Shown piece by piece: positions 34,901 to 44,065 of a stretch of 64,000 bases of DNA. Numbering within the stretch: position 1 is the stretch's first letter; each line of letters opens with the position of its first letter. The stretch lies in contig JAHBTW010000006.1 of NCBI GenBank assembly GCA_019638385.1, forward strand, positions 223,565 through 287,564, read 5' to 3'. Under the pieces are notes generated by a model that had not been told where the DNA came from, did no database searches, and saw only the letters and a list, made by a program, of their open reading frames with translations. Made by a program: the position numbers and the translations under genes. This DNA comes from Saprospiraceae bacterium. Its GTDB lineage: Bacteria > Bacteroidota > Bacteroidia > Chitinophagales > Saprospiraceae.

Positions 34901-36277
34901 ATGCACAAACGACGCGCCATTGTATGGTTCCGCAACGACCTGCGCCTGCACGACAACGAAGCGCTACATGATGCGCTGCTGTGCGCCGACGAAGTTATCC
35001 CCGTATATGTGTTTGACGAGAGAGTTTTTTTCGGCCACACCCGCTTCGGTTTTCGCAAAACAGGCCCTTACCGCGCTAAATTTATTATAGAAAGCGTGAG
35101 CGATCTGCGCCGTTCGCTGAAACAACTCGGCAGCACCCTGTACATCCGCATCGGAAAACCGGAAGAAGAAGTATTTCAGATCGCAGCGCAAACCAAAACG
35201 AGTTGGGTATTTTGCAACCGCGAACGCACCCAGGAAGAAGTGGACGTGCAGGACACACTGGAACAAAACCTTTGGACCATCGGACAGGAACTCCGCTTTT
35301 GCCGGGGCAAAATGTTGTACCATACCGCCGATTTGCCGTTTCCGGTAACGCACACGCCGGAGGTTTTTACTCAGTTCCGGAAAGAGGTAGAGCGCTACAT
35401 TCCCGTACGCGAGCCTTATCCGGCCCCGACCGGCCCCATCCGGCCTGTTTCAGTCCCCTTGGATAGCGGCGAAATACCCTCGATGGAAGACCTTGGCCAC
35501 GAAGACTTTGAGCACGACAACCGTGCAACGTTCCATTTTTATGGCGGCGAATCGGAGGGCTTGAAGCGCCTGCGTTACTATTTGTGGGAAAGCAACCTCA
35601 TAAAAAACTACAAAGAAACCCGCAACGAACTATTGGGCGGCGACTACTCTTCCAAGTTCTCGCCCTGGCTGGCGCAGGGGTGCCTTTCGCCCAAACAAGT
35701 ATTCCATGAACTCCAACGCTACGAGGCCGAGCGCGGCGCCAACGACTCTACTTACTGGCTCTTTTTCGAGTTGCTCTGGCGCGATTTTTTTCGGCTTATT
35801 GCCAAAAAACACTGCAATAAAATATTTCAAAAGGGCGGCATCCGCAGCGAATCCAATCCCAAGCTGCGCAATGACCGGGACGCTTTGCAACGCTGGATAA
35901 CCGGCGCCATCGGGGTACCTTTTATAGATGCCAATATGCGCGAGTTGGGCAGCACGGGTTTTATGTCGAACCGCGGCCGGCAGAATGTAGCGTCCTATTT
36001 GGTAAATGATTTGAAGGTAAACTGGCAAATGGGCGCGGAGTATTTTGAATCTTTGCTGTTGGATTACGATCCGGCCAGCAATTGGGGCAACTGGAACTAT
36101 GTGGCGGGCGTGGGCAACGACCCCCGCGAAAATCGCTACTTCAATCCTCAAACACAGGCCATGCGCTACGATCCGCAGGGGGAATATGTGACGCATTGGA
36201 TTCCTGAACTGGCCGGTTTGGCGCCCGAAGAGATACACCGGCCCGGCGCCCGGTACTATGCCGAGCCGCAGTGGTAA
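34901..36277 (+). CDS. Cryptochrome DASH
   Basis: 458 aa. N-terminal photolyase domain begins RRAIVWFRNDLRLHDNEALH; an antenna-binding segment follows. The FAD-binding domain includes GGDYSSKFSPWLAQGCLSPK, LLWRDFFRLIAKKH (typical DASH), GVPFIDANMRELGSTGFMSN and PASNWGNWNYVAGVGNDPREN. Cry-DASH proteins repair cyclobutane dimers in single-stranded DNA and may signal light. First of a same-strand series with the UbiA-like and threonine-synthase-like genes (15-bp and 11-bp gaps), likely one transcript. Confidence 0.95.
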   Translation: MHKRRAIVWFRNDLRLHDNEALHDALLCADEVIPVYVFDERVFFGHTRFGFRKTGPYRAKFIIESVSDLRRSLKQLGSTLYIRIGKPEEEVFQIAAQTKTSWVFCNRERTQEEVDVQDTLEQNLWTIGQELRFCRGKMLYHTADLPFPVTHTPEVFTQFRKEVERYIPVREPYPAPTGPIRPVSVPLDSGEIPSMEDLGHEDFEHDNRATFHFYGGESEGLKRLRYYLWESNLIKNYKETRNELLGGDYSSKFSPWLAQGCLSPKQVFHELQRYEAERGANDSTYWLFFELLWRDFFRLIAKKHCNKIFQKGGIRSESNPKLRNDRDALQRWITGAIGVPFIDANMRELGSTGFMSNRGRQNVASYLVNDLKVNWQMGAEYFESLLLDYDPASNWGNWNYVAGVGNDPRENRYFNPQTQAMRYDPQGEYVTHWIPELAGLAPEEIHRPGARYYAEPQW

Positions 36278-36292
36278 AATTTTGCACAACAG

Positions 36293-37156
36293 ATGAAGAA
36301 CTACCTGTCGCTCATAAAATTCAGCCATACGGTATTCGCCATGCCTTTTGCGGTACTGGGTTTTTTCCTGGCAATATTGCATTCCGGGCAAGGGCTGAGT
36401 TGGCGTTTATTCGCATTGGTGTTGCTGTGTATGGTCTTTGCGCGCAGCGCGGCCATGGCGTTCAATCGTTATCTGGACCGCAGCGTAGATGAGCGCAACC
36501 CGCGCACCCGCAGCCGTGAAATACCGGCAGGCTTGATCAGCCCGCGCGCTGCTTTAGTTTTTGTCATCGTCAGTAGTTTGTTGTTCGTTCTTTGCACCTG
36601 GTTCATCAATCCGCTGTGCTTTGTGTTGTCGCCTGTAGCGTTGGCGGTCATTTTGGGGTATAGCTACACCAAGCGCTTTACCTTTTTGTGCCATTTCGTA
36701 CTGGGGCTTGGGTTGTCCTTGGCCCCCATCGGGGCGTATCTGGCGGTGACGGGCCGCTTCGACCTGTTGCCGCTGCTCTACTCCGCAGCCGTGCTGCTGT
36801 GGGTGTCGGGCTTCGACATCATATACGCCTTGCAAGACGAGGATTTTGACCGCTCGCTGCAATTGCATTCTGTGCCGGCGGCGCTGGGCAAAAAAAAGGC
36901 GCTTGCGCTTTCCTCGGTATTGCATTTCGGGAGCGCGTTATTTATACTCGGCGGCGCCTATTGGCTGAGCCGTCTTTTCCCGGTTTTCGGATGGTTGCAA
37001 TGGGCGGGCGCAGCGGTGTTTGTACTCCTGCTGTTTTACCAACACACCCTCGTGCGCCCCAACGATCTGAGTCGGGTCAACCTCGCTTTTTTTACTACCA
37101 ACGGCATTGCTGGGGTCATTTTTTCCGCATTGGTCATTTTGGATATGTATTGGTAA
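36293..37156 (+). CDS. UbiA-type polyprenyltransferase (MqnP-like)
   Basis: 287 aa, about 8-9 membrane helices. The two Asp-rich catalytic motifs of UbiA enzymes are NRYLDRSVDERNPRTRSREI (NxxxDxxxD) and DIIYALQDEDFDRS (DxxxD). This variant (FARSAAMAFNRYLD, HSVPAALGKKKAL) is the group annotated as 4-hydroxybenzoate polyprenyltransferase, and in futalosine-pathway organisms as MqnP. It would prenylate an aromatic ring precursor of menaquinone in the inner membrane. Other mqn genes are not in the window, so the pathway is inferred. Confidence 0.88.
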   Translation: MKNYLSLIKFSHTVFAMPFAVLGFFLAILHSGQGLSWRLFALVLLCMVFARSAAMAFNRYLDRSVDERNPRTRSREIPAGLISPRAALVFVIVSSLLFVLCTWFINPLCFVLSPVALAVILGYSYTKRFTFLCHFVLGLGLSLAPIGAYLAVTGRFDLLPLLYSAAVLLWVSGFDIIYALQDEDFDRSLQLHSVPAALGKKKALALSSVLHFGSALFILGGAYWLSRLFPVFGWLQWAGAAVFVLLLFYQHTLVRPNDLSRVNLAFFTTNGIAGVIFSALVILDMYW

Positions 37157-37167
37157 AATTCAATCTC

Positions 37168-38250
37168 ATGGCGCCCGGCGATGAAATATACAACCGCGAA
37201 AGCCTACCCGAGGACAGTTCCTTCAACGTGTTTCGGGAACTGAAGGCGCAGTATCAAACCCTTTCCGACAAAAACCGCTCCATCGCCGAGCGGATAGAAG
37301 CCTTCGAGAACATCACCGATATGGAGGTGGGCGATACGCCGCTCATTCGCGCCCGCAATGCCGAGCGGGAAACCGGCGTGAGCCAGATTTTTTTGAAATT
37401 TGAAGGCGGTAATCCCACCGGCACACAAAAAGACCGCATCGCGTTTGCACAGTGTATGGACGCGCTGCGAAGAGGCTATGAAGGCATTACGCTGGCCACC
37501 TGCGGCAATTACGGCGCCGCCTGCGCATTGGCCGCCCGGATTGCGGGCCTGCGCTGCATCATTTACCTGCCGGAAAATTACCACTCCAAACGATTGCCGG
37601 AAATGGCGCAACTCGGCGCAGAGATCGTCCGCTCTCCTGGCGATTATGAACAAGCCGTGGCAGCATCGCAGGCCTTCGCGGCGCAGAAGGACTTTTACGA
37701 CGCCAACCCCGGCGGCAACAACACGATGCTGCAACTCAAGGCTTACGGCGAAATTGCCTATGAAATATACGACGAACTGCGCGACGCTCCGCGCATCGTG
37801 GCCGTACCCGTATCGAACGGCACGGTACTGGCCGGAATTTACAAAGGGTTTCTGAGCCTCTACCGCCGGGGCAAAACCTCCCGGATGCCCATCATGGTAG
37901 CCGGTTCGGCTTACGGCCAAAACCCCATTGTAGAATCTTTTTTGCACAACAAGCTCACATGCGAAGACCTGCAGCCGCAGCGCATCCGCGAAACGGAAGT
38001 GAACGAGCCGCTCATCAGTTGGCATGCCTTCGACGGCGACTTTTCCCTCGCAGCGCTCCGCGAAACCAAGGGCTGGGCGCGCAATGTGAGCGACAAAAAG
38101 ATGCTCGCACTGGCCCGTATGCTCAAAGATAAAGAAGGCTTAAACGCGTTGCCCGCCGCTACCGCCGGACTGGCTGCCCTGCTCGAAGCGCCTCAGCCCG
38201 AATGGGTGCAAAACGACCGGTTTGTAGCCATTCTCACTGCCCGCCGCTAA
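37168..38250 (+). CDS. PLP-dependent fold-II enzyme, threonine synthase-like
   Basis: 360 aa. PLP lysine in GGNPTGTQKDRIAF; the substrate loop ATCGNYGAACA resembles the AtSGNyGxA of threonine synthases and cysteine synthases, and the phosphate-binding loop is PVSNGTVLAG. N-terminal MEVGDTPLIRARN is typical of PALP enzymes. Substrate is probably O-phosphohomoserine, but threonine synthases also differ from this in length, so it could act on another amino acid. Start ATG 37168 follows the UbiA stop by 11 bp; an open frame continuing upstream overlaps UbiA and is not used. Confidence 0.8.
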   Translation: MAPGDEIYNRESLPEDSSFNVFRELKAQYQTLSDKNRSIAERIEAFENITDMEVGDTPLIRARNAERETGVSQIFLKFEGGNPTGTQKDRIAFAQCMDALRRGYEGITLATCGNYGAACALAARIAGLRCIIYLPENYHSKRLPEMAQLGAEIVRSPGDYEQAVAASQAFAAQKDFYDANPGGNNTMLQLKAYGEIAYEIYDELRDAPRIVAVPVSNGTVLAGIYKGFLSLYRRGKTSRMPIMVAGSAYGQNPIVESFLHNKLTCEDLQPQRIRETEVNEPLISWHAFDGDFSLAALRETKGWARNVSDKKMLALARMLKDKEGLNALPAATAGLAALLEAPQPEWVQNDRFVAILTARR

Positions 38251-38320
38251 ACCGCCGTCGAACCTTTTTGCGCCAAAGGATGTTCCCTGAAAACTTTTTA
38301 AAAAAACCGAGGGCGAAAGC

Positions 38321-38338
38321 GCTCTTGAAGAGCTTTTA
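38321..38338 (+). terminator. Weak hairpin with T-run
   Basis: GCTCT-TGA-AGAGC followed by TTTT, 70 bp after the threonine-synthase-like stop. Small stem; low certainty. Confidence 0.3.
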
Positions 38339-38361
38339 CCCCCGAAGATTTTTTTTCAAAT

Positions 38362-38390
38362 ATTGTTTCATGCGCTCTTTCCTATATTTG
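38362..38390 (+). promoter_or_regulatory. Promoter of the DksA-like gene
   Basis: ATTG at 38362-38365 and TATATTTG at 38383-38390 (17-bp spacer, slightly short), 36 bp before the ATG. Confidence 0.5.
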
Positions 38391-38425
38391 CGCTTCATTT
38401 TTTTCAAACGATAAAACCAAAGAAG

Positions 38426-39076
38426 ATGTCCAACATGGTTGTACGGTATTCCGATGCCGATCTTGCCGAGTTCAAGGAGATCATTGACAAGAAATACGAG
38501 GACGCCAAGGCCAACCTCACCAGCTTGCAAGAGCAGATTCTTGACATCACCGAGAACACCAGCGACGAACACGGCGGCGACTGGGTGGATGACAGTTCTA
38601 TCAACAATGAGATGGAAATGCTCAACAACATGGCCATCCGTCAACGCATGTACCTCAAGGACCTCGAAAATGCCCAGGTGCGCATCCGCAACAAATCCTA
38701 CGGTATCTGTTCCATTACCGGCGACCTCATTGACAAAAAACGCCTTTTGGCAGTGCCTACTACCACCAAGAGCCTTTCGGCCAAAGCGGAAGAAGCGAAG
38801 CAGAAAGATGACAAACCGGCGTCAAGGCCCTTGCCCAAACCCGTACCCAGTGTGGATACCACGCCTAAGGTGATCTCCAAAGTTATTCGCAAATCGGGAG
38901 GACCGGGCAAGCCGGCGCCCGAAATCGAAGATGAAGACGACTTTATCTTTGACCGCGACGTCTTCATTGATGAGCCTGACGACGAAGAGGAAGACGACGA
39001 CGATACGCTGGAAAGCAACGTGTCCGACATGGACGAATTCCCGGACGATTCCCGCGACGACGATACGGACTATTGA
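38426..39076 (+). CDS. TraR/DksA-family protein lacking the zinc cysteines, with acidic tail
   Basis: 216 aa. Residues 1-70 form the helical DksA hairpin (DADLAEFKEIIDKKYEDAKA...). The zinc-finger region reads YGICSITGDLIDKKRLLAVP, the hallmark of TraR/DksA C-termini, but only one of the four cysteines is present, so no zinc site. This reduced form is common in Bacteroidota. Residues about 130-216 are a long low-complexity tail, Lys/Pro-rich then extremely acidic (DEPDDEEEDDDDTLE), probably disordered. Presumed RNA-polymerase secondary-channel binder; the role of the acidic tail is unknown. Start ATG 38426. Confidence 0.85.
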   Translation: MSNMVVRYSDADLAEFKEIIDKKYEDAKANLTSLQEQILDITENTSDEHGGDWVDDSSINNEMEMLNNMAIRQRMYLKDLENAQVRIRNKSYGICSITGDLIDKKRLLAVPTTTKSLSAKAEEAKQKDDKPASRPLPKPVPSVDTTPKVISKVIRKSGGPGKPAPEIEDEDDFIFDRDVFIDEPDDEEEDDDDTLESNVSDMDEFPDDSRDDDTDY

Positions 39077-39097
39077 CCAAAAACGGCGAAGCAGGAA

Positions 39098-39128
39098 TTT
39101 GCGCGATCAATCAGTAACGCTATCTTTG
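39098..39128 (+). promoter_or_regulatory. Consensus Bacteroidota promoter
   Basis: TTTG at 39098-39101, exactly 19 bp, TATCTTTG at 39121-39128; 39 bp before the ATG of the TIM-barrel isomerase gene. The best promoter match in the window. Confidence 0.8.
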
Positions 39129-39166
39129 CCCGCGCATGATAGTTTCATGGCTCAATACGTTTCATC

Positions 39167-40054
39167 ATGGACAGAAGAAAATTCCTGCGCGCCACCGCCG
39201 TTGCATCTGCCGGATTGGCGGCCAACCCGTTCCATTTTTGTACGCCTGCCTTAAAAAACGATGTCGTCGAAATCGGGCTTCAGGTATATACGCTGCGGGA
39301 GGAACTTAAAACGGATGTAGAAGGCACCCTGCGCAAAGTCGCTGAATTGGGGTATAACTACATTGAACTGTTCGGATACCGGGAAGGAAAATACTTCGAC
39401 TATTCTGTGAAGGATATGCGCCAACTTCTCGATGCGTTATCGCTCAAGGTACACAGTGCCCATATTCCCACCGGCGCAGCCGAACCCCAGCTCCGGGGCA
39501 CCGTTACAAATGATTTGGAACGCGCCGTAGCCGATACCAAAGAAATGGGACAGGAATACCTCGTGTGTCCTTACCTGATGGACTTTGAGCGCACTTCCTT
39601 AGACGACTACAAACGCCTGGCCGATACCTTTAACCGCGCCGGCGAAACCTGCAAAGAATATGGCATTCAATTCGGATACCACAATCACGATTTTGAGTTT
39701 TTCGACTTCGACGGCCAAAAGCCCTACGATGTCCTGCTGGCCGAAACAGACCCGGAGTTGGTGAAAATGGAACTCGACATCTATTGGATCAAACGAGCCG
39801 GATACGATCACCTCGACTACTTCACGCGCTTCCCGGGCCGCTTCCCGCTCTGGCACGTCAAAGACATGGAAGACTCCCCCGAAAAGGCATTCGCCGAGGT
39901 GGGCAGCGGCGTGATTGACTGGAATGCCGCTTTCGCAGCGCAGACAACCGCCGGGATGCGCTACTTCTTCGTGGAGCAGGATGTTTGCAAACGCCCCCCC
40001 CTTGAGAGCGTCGCCATGAGCTATAAGTATCTCAAATCCATACCACTCCGCTAA
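39167..40054 (+). CDS. Tat-exported sugar phosphate isomerase/epimerase (AP endonuclease 2 fold)
   Basis: 295 aa. Twin-arginine signal MDRRKFLRATAVASAGLAA, so exported folded. TIM-barrel AP_endonuc_2 domain: GLQVYTLREEL, metal-ligand blocks YHNHDFEF, MELDIYWIKRAG, WHVKDMED and the terminal FVEQDV. These proteins isomerise or epimerise sugars, or hydrate inosose-type substrates; the substrate is unknown. It shares the promoter at 39098-39128 with the lipoprotein gene 12 bp downstream. Confidence 0.9.
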   Translation: MDRRKFLRATAVASAGLAANPFHFCTPALKNDVVEIGLQVYTLREELKTDVEGTLRKVAELGYNYIELFGYREGKYFDYSVKDMRQLLDALSLKVHSAHIPTGAAEPQLRGTVTNDLERAVADTKEMGQEYLVCPYLMDFERTSLDDYKRLADTFNRAGETCKEYGIQFGYHNHDFEFFDFDGQKPYDVLLAETDPELVKMELDIYWIKRAGYDHLDYFTRFPGRFPLWHVKDMEDSPEKAFAEVGSGVIDWNAAFAAQTTAGMRYFFVEQDVCKRPPLESVAMSYKYLKSIPLR

Positions 40055-40066
40055 AAATCAGATACA

Positions 40067-41266
40067 ATGAAAACGTGTTATTTCCTGTTGCCGGCATTAT
40101 TGTCGTTGGCAATTGCTACAACCGCCTGCCAACCCCAAAAAGACAAAACCGCCGGCGCTGATACGCCCGCAGCCGGCACGCAGAACGATACAGACGTACC
40201 CCGATACTGGCACTTAACCGGCGCCGTTGATAAATTTCCCATTGTACTGGATCTCGCTTACCGGCCCGCCGAAGATCAATACGGCATCTCTACCTGGCAT
40301 GGCAATTATTATTACAAAAACAAAGAAGACCTCATAGACCTGTACGGCTCCGTGGACTCTACCGGCATGCTCGTGCTCAATGAAATTGCCGGGTTTGAAT
40401 CTACCGGTTCTTTTTCGGGCAAGTTCGACCCCGGAACCGGCGCTTACGAAGGCATCTGGACTTCAGGCAACGGGAAGAAAAAACTGCCTTTCTCTCTGAA
40501 GGAAGATTACAGCGACGGCAGCATACAGTTTTCGCTGACGCAATTCAGAGATTCCGTTAAGTTGTTTGAAAACCAACCTGAATCGCCGGGGGCTTTTATG
40601 TCAATGGTGTGGATGGCGCCGGGGCCGGATACGGATGCAGCTTCCGTACAGTTTTTGGAAGAAGCTATTCGCAAAGGCATGTTGGGCGATTCGCTCGCAA
40701 GAGTCGTTTCTACCCCTCAAAAGGGCTTCGAATTAATGAGCCGCGAGTTTATGCGCTCTTATCGTACAGACATGGATGAAGTAACGACGGAGGAATTAGA
40801 ACCCGACTCTTATTTTGCCTACAGCTACGAGCAAAATGCCTCTGTGGAGGTACTCTACAATCAGAACAATCTGCTTACACTCGGCTACTGGGATTACTGG
40901 TACGGCGGCGGAGCGCACGGCAACTATGCCACATTGCTGGCTACATACGACCTGCAGAACCGAAAAGAAATCAAGTTGGAGGATGTTTTCAGACCGGAAT
41001 ACGAGACAAAACTTGGGCCGACACTGGCGCAAGCCGTTCGCAGCCGGTTTAGTCTGTCTGCTTCGGAGCCTTTGTCGGCAGTGCTGTTTGACGATGAGGT
41101 GGCGCCTACCGAGAACTTCGGCCTGACGGGCAAAGGGGTTATTTTCAACTACCCGCCTTATGAGATCGGCCCGTATGCCATCGGTGAGGTAAGGCTGTTT
41201 GTACCTTATCAAGACATCAAGACGCTTCTGCAACCGGATTTCCTTTCCCGTTTTGTATCAAAATAG
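40067..41266 (+). CDS. DUF3298-domain lipoprotein
   Basis: 399 aa. Lipoprotein signal with TTAC lipobox (ALLSLAIATTAC), then a Thr/Ala/Asp-rich linker. The C-terminal half has the DUF4163/DUF3298 arrangement known from RsiV and PdaC: WYGGGAHGNYATLLATYDLQ, IKLEDVFRPEYETKL, FNYPPYEIGPYAIGEVRLFVPY. In RsiV this region binds lysozyme; binding of a cell-wall or glycan ligand is therefore plausible but unproven. Second gene of a two-gene operon with the Tat-exported isomerase. Confidence 0.87.
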   Translation: MKTCYFLLPALLSLAIATTACQPQKDKTAGADTPAAGTQNDTDVPRYWHLTGAVDKFPIVLDLAYRPAEDQYGISTWHGNYYYKNKEDLIDLYGSVDSTGMLVLNEIAGFESTGSFSGKFDPGTGAYEGIWTSGNGKKKLPFSLKEDYSDGSIQFSLTQFRDSVKLFENQPESPGAFMSMVWMAPGPDTDAASVQFLEEAIRKGMLGDSLARVVSTPQKGFELMSREFMRSYRTDMDEVTTEELEPDSYFAYSYEQNASVEVLYNQNNLLTLGYWDYWYGGGAHGNYATLLATYDLQNRKEIKLEDVFRPEYETKLGPTLAQAVRSRFSLSASEPLSAVLFDDEVAPTENFGLTGKGVIFNYPPYEIGPYAIGEVRLFVPYQDIKTLLQPDFLSRFVSK

Positions 41267-41272
41267 GAGTAA

Positions 41273-41653
41273 TTACCCTCCGCACACGCTTCGGAGGCGC
41301 AGCATGAGGGCATCCCAGTAACGGGATTGGTCCTCTACTTCGTCCGGCTCGCAATAGTCGCTGATGTGAAGAATGGTTTCGTCGGTCACGGCAGAAGTGA
41401 AGATTTTGAATTCGAGATGCTCATTATCTCCTTCCGCGCTTTCCCAGTGTATCCGGAAAAGTTCGTCCTCAAAATCGTCTACTACATACGCATCCTCTTC
41501 CACCTCTCCCCACTTGAAGGTGTAGATGTCGCCGTTGATATCCACGCCGTCGCAGAACCAGCGGATGAGGCAGGGCGGCTCGGTGAGGAACTGATAGAGG
41601 ATGGCCGGCGAAGCCTTAAACAAGTACTCTAATGTAAATTGAACTCTTTCCAT
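41273..41653 (-). CDS. START-like domain protein
   Basis: 126 aa. Begins MERVQFTLEYLFKASPAILYQFL, followed by a compact, acidic START/AHSA1-like beta-grip (FKWGEVEEDAYVVDDFEDELFRIHW). This is the small Bacteroidota START-like group of unknown ligand. It is convergent with the DUF3298 gene (6 bp apart). Complete at both ends; no paired gene. Confidence 0.85.
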   Translation of the reverse strand: MERVQFTLEYLFKASPAILYQFLTEPPCLIRWFCDGVDINGDIYTFKWGEVEEDAYVVDDFEDELFRIHWESAEGDNEHLEFKIFTSAVTDETILHISDYCEPDEVEDQSRYWDALMLRLRSVCGG

Positions 41654-41821
41654 AAACAGGTTAGATGAAGATGCAAAGGGATTGCCCTCCGCTTCCGGGG
41701 CGCAATAAATAAGAAAAAACTGATTTATCCAAAAGACTGCCGATTTTTACTGTTTTCCAGCGTTTTTTATATGAAAACCAACCCCTTAGCGTTAGACCCA
41801 CACCATCTGAAAAAACAGTAC

Positions 41822-41852
41822 TTGACATCCGCCCGAAATTGCCCTATTTTTG
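41822..41852 (+). promoter_or_regulatory. Promoter of rpoD
   Basis: TTG at 41822-41824, a 20-bp spacer and TATTTTTG at 41845-41852. It leaves a 5' leader of about 195 nt before the rpoD ATG, long enough for regulation. The 41654-41821 spacer holds nothing else recognised. Confidence 0.65.
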
Positions 41853-42054
41853 CACCCCGAAAGCAGGGTAGGTCGCTATCTACATGCCATTCCACCAAAC
41901 CAAGAACGCAGAAACATTGTTTCCCATTAGCAATTGAAAACAGCACAGTGACGCCAGGCTCTATCTTGCGTCAAAGTGTTCTTATTGTGCCTTTTACACG
42001 GCGGCTAACAGCAGAAGCCATTAATTTTAAAGTAAACATAAAAACGGTCATTGA

Positions 42055-42924
42055 ATGAGACAACTAAAGATCACCAAATCAATTACTAACCGGGAAAGCC
42101 AGTCACTCGAAAAGTATTTGCAGGAAATTGGGAAAGTGGACTTGCTCACTCCGGAGGAGGAGGTGGACTTAGCCAAACGCATTAAACAGGGCGACCAGGC
42201 CGCTCTGGAAAAACTCACCAAAGCTAATCTTCGATTCGTCGTTTCCGTAGCCAAGCAATACCAGAATCAGGGCCTTTCGCTGAGCGACCTCATCAATGAG
42301 GGCAATCTCGGCCTCATCAAAGCCGCCCAACGATTTGACGAAACCCGCGGGTTCAAATTCATTTCTTACGCCGTGTGGTGGATTCGCCAGTCTATCCTTC
42401 AGGCTTTGGCCGAGCAGTCGCGCATCGTGCGCCTCCCGCTCAATAAGGTAGGCTCGCTCAACAAGATCAACAAGGCTTTTTCAGAATTGGAGCAGGAGTA
42501 CGAGCGCGAACCCAGCGCCGAAGAACTCGCCGAAATGTTGGAAATTCCCACCGAAGAGGTAGAAACCACGCTCGGCGTAGCTGCCCGCCACGTTTCTATG
42601 GATGCGCCCTTTGTGGAAGGAGAAGACAACTCTCTGCTCGACGTACTCGAAAATATCGGCACGCCCGGTACCGACCAGGAATTAGAATACCGCGAATCGC
42701 TGCGCCGCGAAATTGAGCGCTCACTTTCCACCCTCACCGACCGGCAGTGCGATGTCATCAAACTGTATTTCGGTATCGGTGTGGAGCACCCCATGTCGTT
42801 GGAAGACATCGGCGACAAATTCGGCCTCACCCGCGAGCGCGTCCGCCAGATCAAAGACAAGGCCATCAACAAGCTGCGCGCCACCAACCGCAGTAAACTA
42901 CTCAAGCACTACCTCGGCTCGTAA
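42055..42924 (+). CDS. rpoD: Primary RNA polymerase sigma factor RpoD/SigA
   Basis: 289 aa, the short Bacteroidota primary sigma factor without region 1.1. Region 1.2 [20 protein letters not shown]; region 2 [41 protein letters not shown]; region 3 [17 protein letters not shown]; region 4 [16 protein letters not shown] and [23 protein letters not shown]. The promoters listed here with TAnnTTTG would be read by this factor. Monocistronic, with a strong promoter, a long leader and a terminator. Confidence 0.98.
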   Translation: MRQLKITKSITNRESQSLEKYLQEIGKVDLLTPEEEVDLAKRIKQGDQAALEKLTKANLRFVVSVAKQYQNQGLSLSDLINEGNLGLIKAAQRFDETRGFKFISYAVWWIRQSILQALAEQSRIVRLPLNKVGSLNKINKAFSELEQEYEREPSAEELAEMLEIPTEEVETTLGVAARHVSMDAPFVEGEDNSLLDVLENIGTPGTDQELEYRESLRREIERSLSTLTDRQCDVIKLYFGIGVEHPMSLEDIGDKFGLTRERVRQIKDKAINKLRATNRSKLLKHYLGS

Positions 42925-42952
42925 GTCGGGGCTTGTGTGAGAATCCCCCCAT

Positions 42953-42990
42953 AAGTTCGAGGTGCGTTCAACGGCCTCGAACTTTTTTTT
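42953..42990 (+). terminator. Rho-independent terminator of rpoD
   Basis: AAGTTCGAGG (42953-42962), a 12-nt loop, CCTCGAACTT (42975-42984), then eight T. A perfect 10-bp stem; could also serve the convergent holA gene. Confidence 0.92.
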
Positions 42991-43003
42991 GGCTGCCTCC
43001 TCC

Positions 43004-44011
43004 TCAGTGCAAAATCTTCCACACCAATTCTTTGAGCAGTTCGCCGTCGTCGTAATTATTAGAATCTAAATTGACGCCTTTGCTTTTCAGGTCGTACTCG
43101 TGCAGATAGCCGATGATGTCCTCCAGCTTGGCGCGGGAGTAGTTATTGGCGGCCAGCTTGTAATCTCTCAAAAACCAGCCATTGCGCAGTTGCAGGGCTT
43201 CTATCTGCTCTTTTTCGTTTTTTCCGGCTACAAACTGAAACATATATACCTTGCTGAAAAAGCCGTACAGCGAGCCGATGGCGCCGATGATCGGGTTGTT
43301 TTTCGGATTGGCGCCGAAGTAGTTGACGATGCGGCCGGCGCGTTGCAGGTTGCGCTCTCCCAGCGCTTTGTGCAGCTCAAATACGTTGTAATCTTTGCTG
43401 ATGCCGATGTGCGTCTCAATATGGGCCTCGTTCACTTCGGTGCCGGGCTTCAGGTTCAGCGCCAGCTTGTCCAATTCATTGACTACTTTCGATAAGCTCG
43501 TGCCCAGATATTCCACTACCAAACCCAATGCGGCCGGGGTGATTTTCAACTGTTTGGCCCGGAGGTATTCCTGCACCCAGGCCGGCATTTTATCGTCGTA
43601 GAGTTCTTTGGTTTCCAACAGGACGGCATGGTCCTTGAGCGTGGCGCCGAATTTGGTGCCTGTATTGAATTTTTTGTGTTTGTGGCAAATGAAGAGCGCG
43701 GTCGTTTCCATCGGTTTTTCGATGTAGCCTTTCAGTTCCGGCAGGCTCTTCATGTCTTGCGCCTCTTTGAGGATCACCACCTGACGCGGGGCCATCATGG
43801 GGTAGCGGCGCGCGGCGTCCAAAACGGCGAGATGATCGGCGTCTTTGCCGTACAGCACTGTGAGGTTAAATGCCTGCTCGGCTTCCGAGAGCAGTTGTTT
43901 TTCGGCGTAGTCGGCGATGAGGTCAATAAAATAGGGTTCCGTGCCGTGCAGGAAATACACCGGCCGAACTTTTCCCGCTTGCAGGTCTTTAAGAATTTGC
44001 TCGTAGGTCAT
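43004..44011 (-). CDS. holA: DNA polymerase III subunit delta
   Basis: 335 aa, typical HolA length. MTYEQILKDLQAGKVRPVYFLHGTEPYFIDLIAD is the usual N-terminus; LKEAQDMKSLPELKGYIEKP, ALFICHKHKKFN, LGTSLSKVVNELDKLAL and GISKDYNVFELHKALG follow. Clamp-loader subunit that opens the beta clamp. The open frame upstream to 45298 overlaps the divergent DUF5682 gene and is an artefact; ATG 44011 is the start. A -7 box TACTTTTG (minus strand, 44026-44019) lies just upstream. Confidence 0.93.
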   Translation of the reverse strand: MTYEQILKDLQAGKVRPVYFLHGTEPYFIDLIADYAEKQLLSEAEQAFNLTVLYGKDADHLAVLDAARRYPMMAPRQVVILKEAQDMKSLPELKGYIEKPMETTALFICHKHKKFNTGTKFGATLKDHAVLLETKELYDDKMPAWVQEYLRAKQLKITPAALGLVVEYLGTSLSKVVNELDKLALNLKPGTEVNEAHIETHIGISKDYNVFELHKALGERNLQRAGRIVNYFGANPKNNPIIGAIGSLYGFFSKVYMFQFVAGKNEKEQIEALQLRNGWFLRDYKLAANNYSRAKLEDIIGYLHEYDLKSKGVNLDSNNYDDGELLKELVWKILH

Positions 44012-44018
44012 GGCAGGG

Positions 44019-44026
44019 CAAAAGTA
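44019..44026 (-). promoter_or_regulatory. -7 box of holA
   Basis: TACTTTTG on the minus strand, 7 bp before the ATG; this would give a nearly leaderless message. The divergent DUF5682 gene begins 40 bp away. Confidence 0.4.
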
Positions 44027-44065
44027 GCCAAATAAACGCCTACCTTTCGGCATCAAAAAACAAAA

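Noticed and set aside
36961..37167. Upstream extension of the threonine-synthase-like ORF
   Set aside because: It lies within the UbiA gene in another frame and ends just at the preferred ATG; no homology.
41771..42058. 95-aa ORF upstream of rpoD
   Set aside because: It contains the rpoD promoter and has no recognisable domain or ribosome-binding site; more likely leader sequence.
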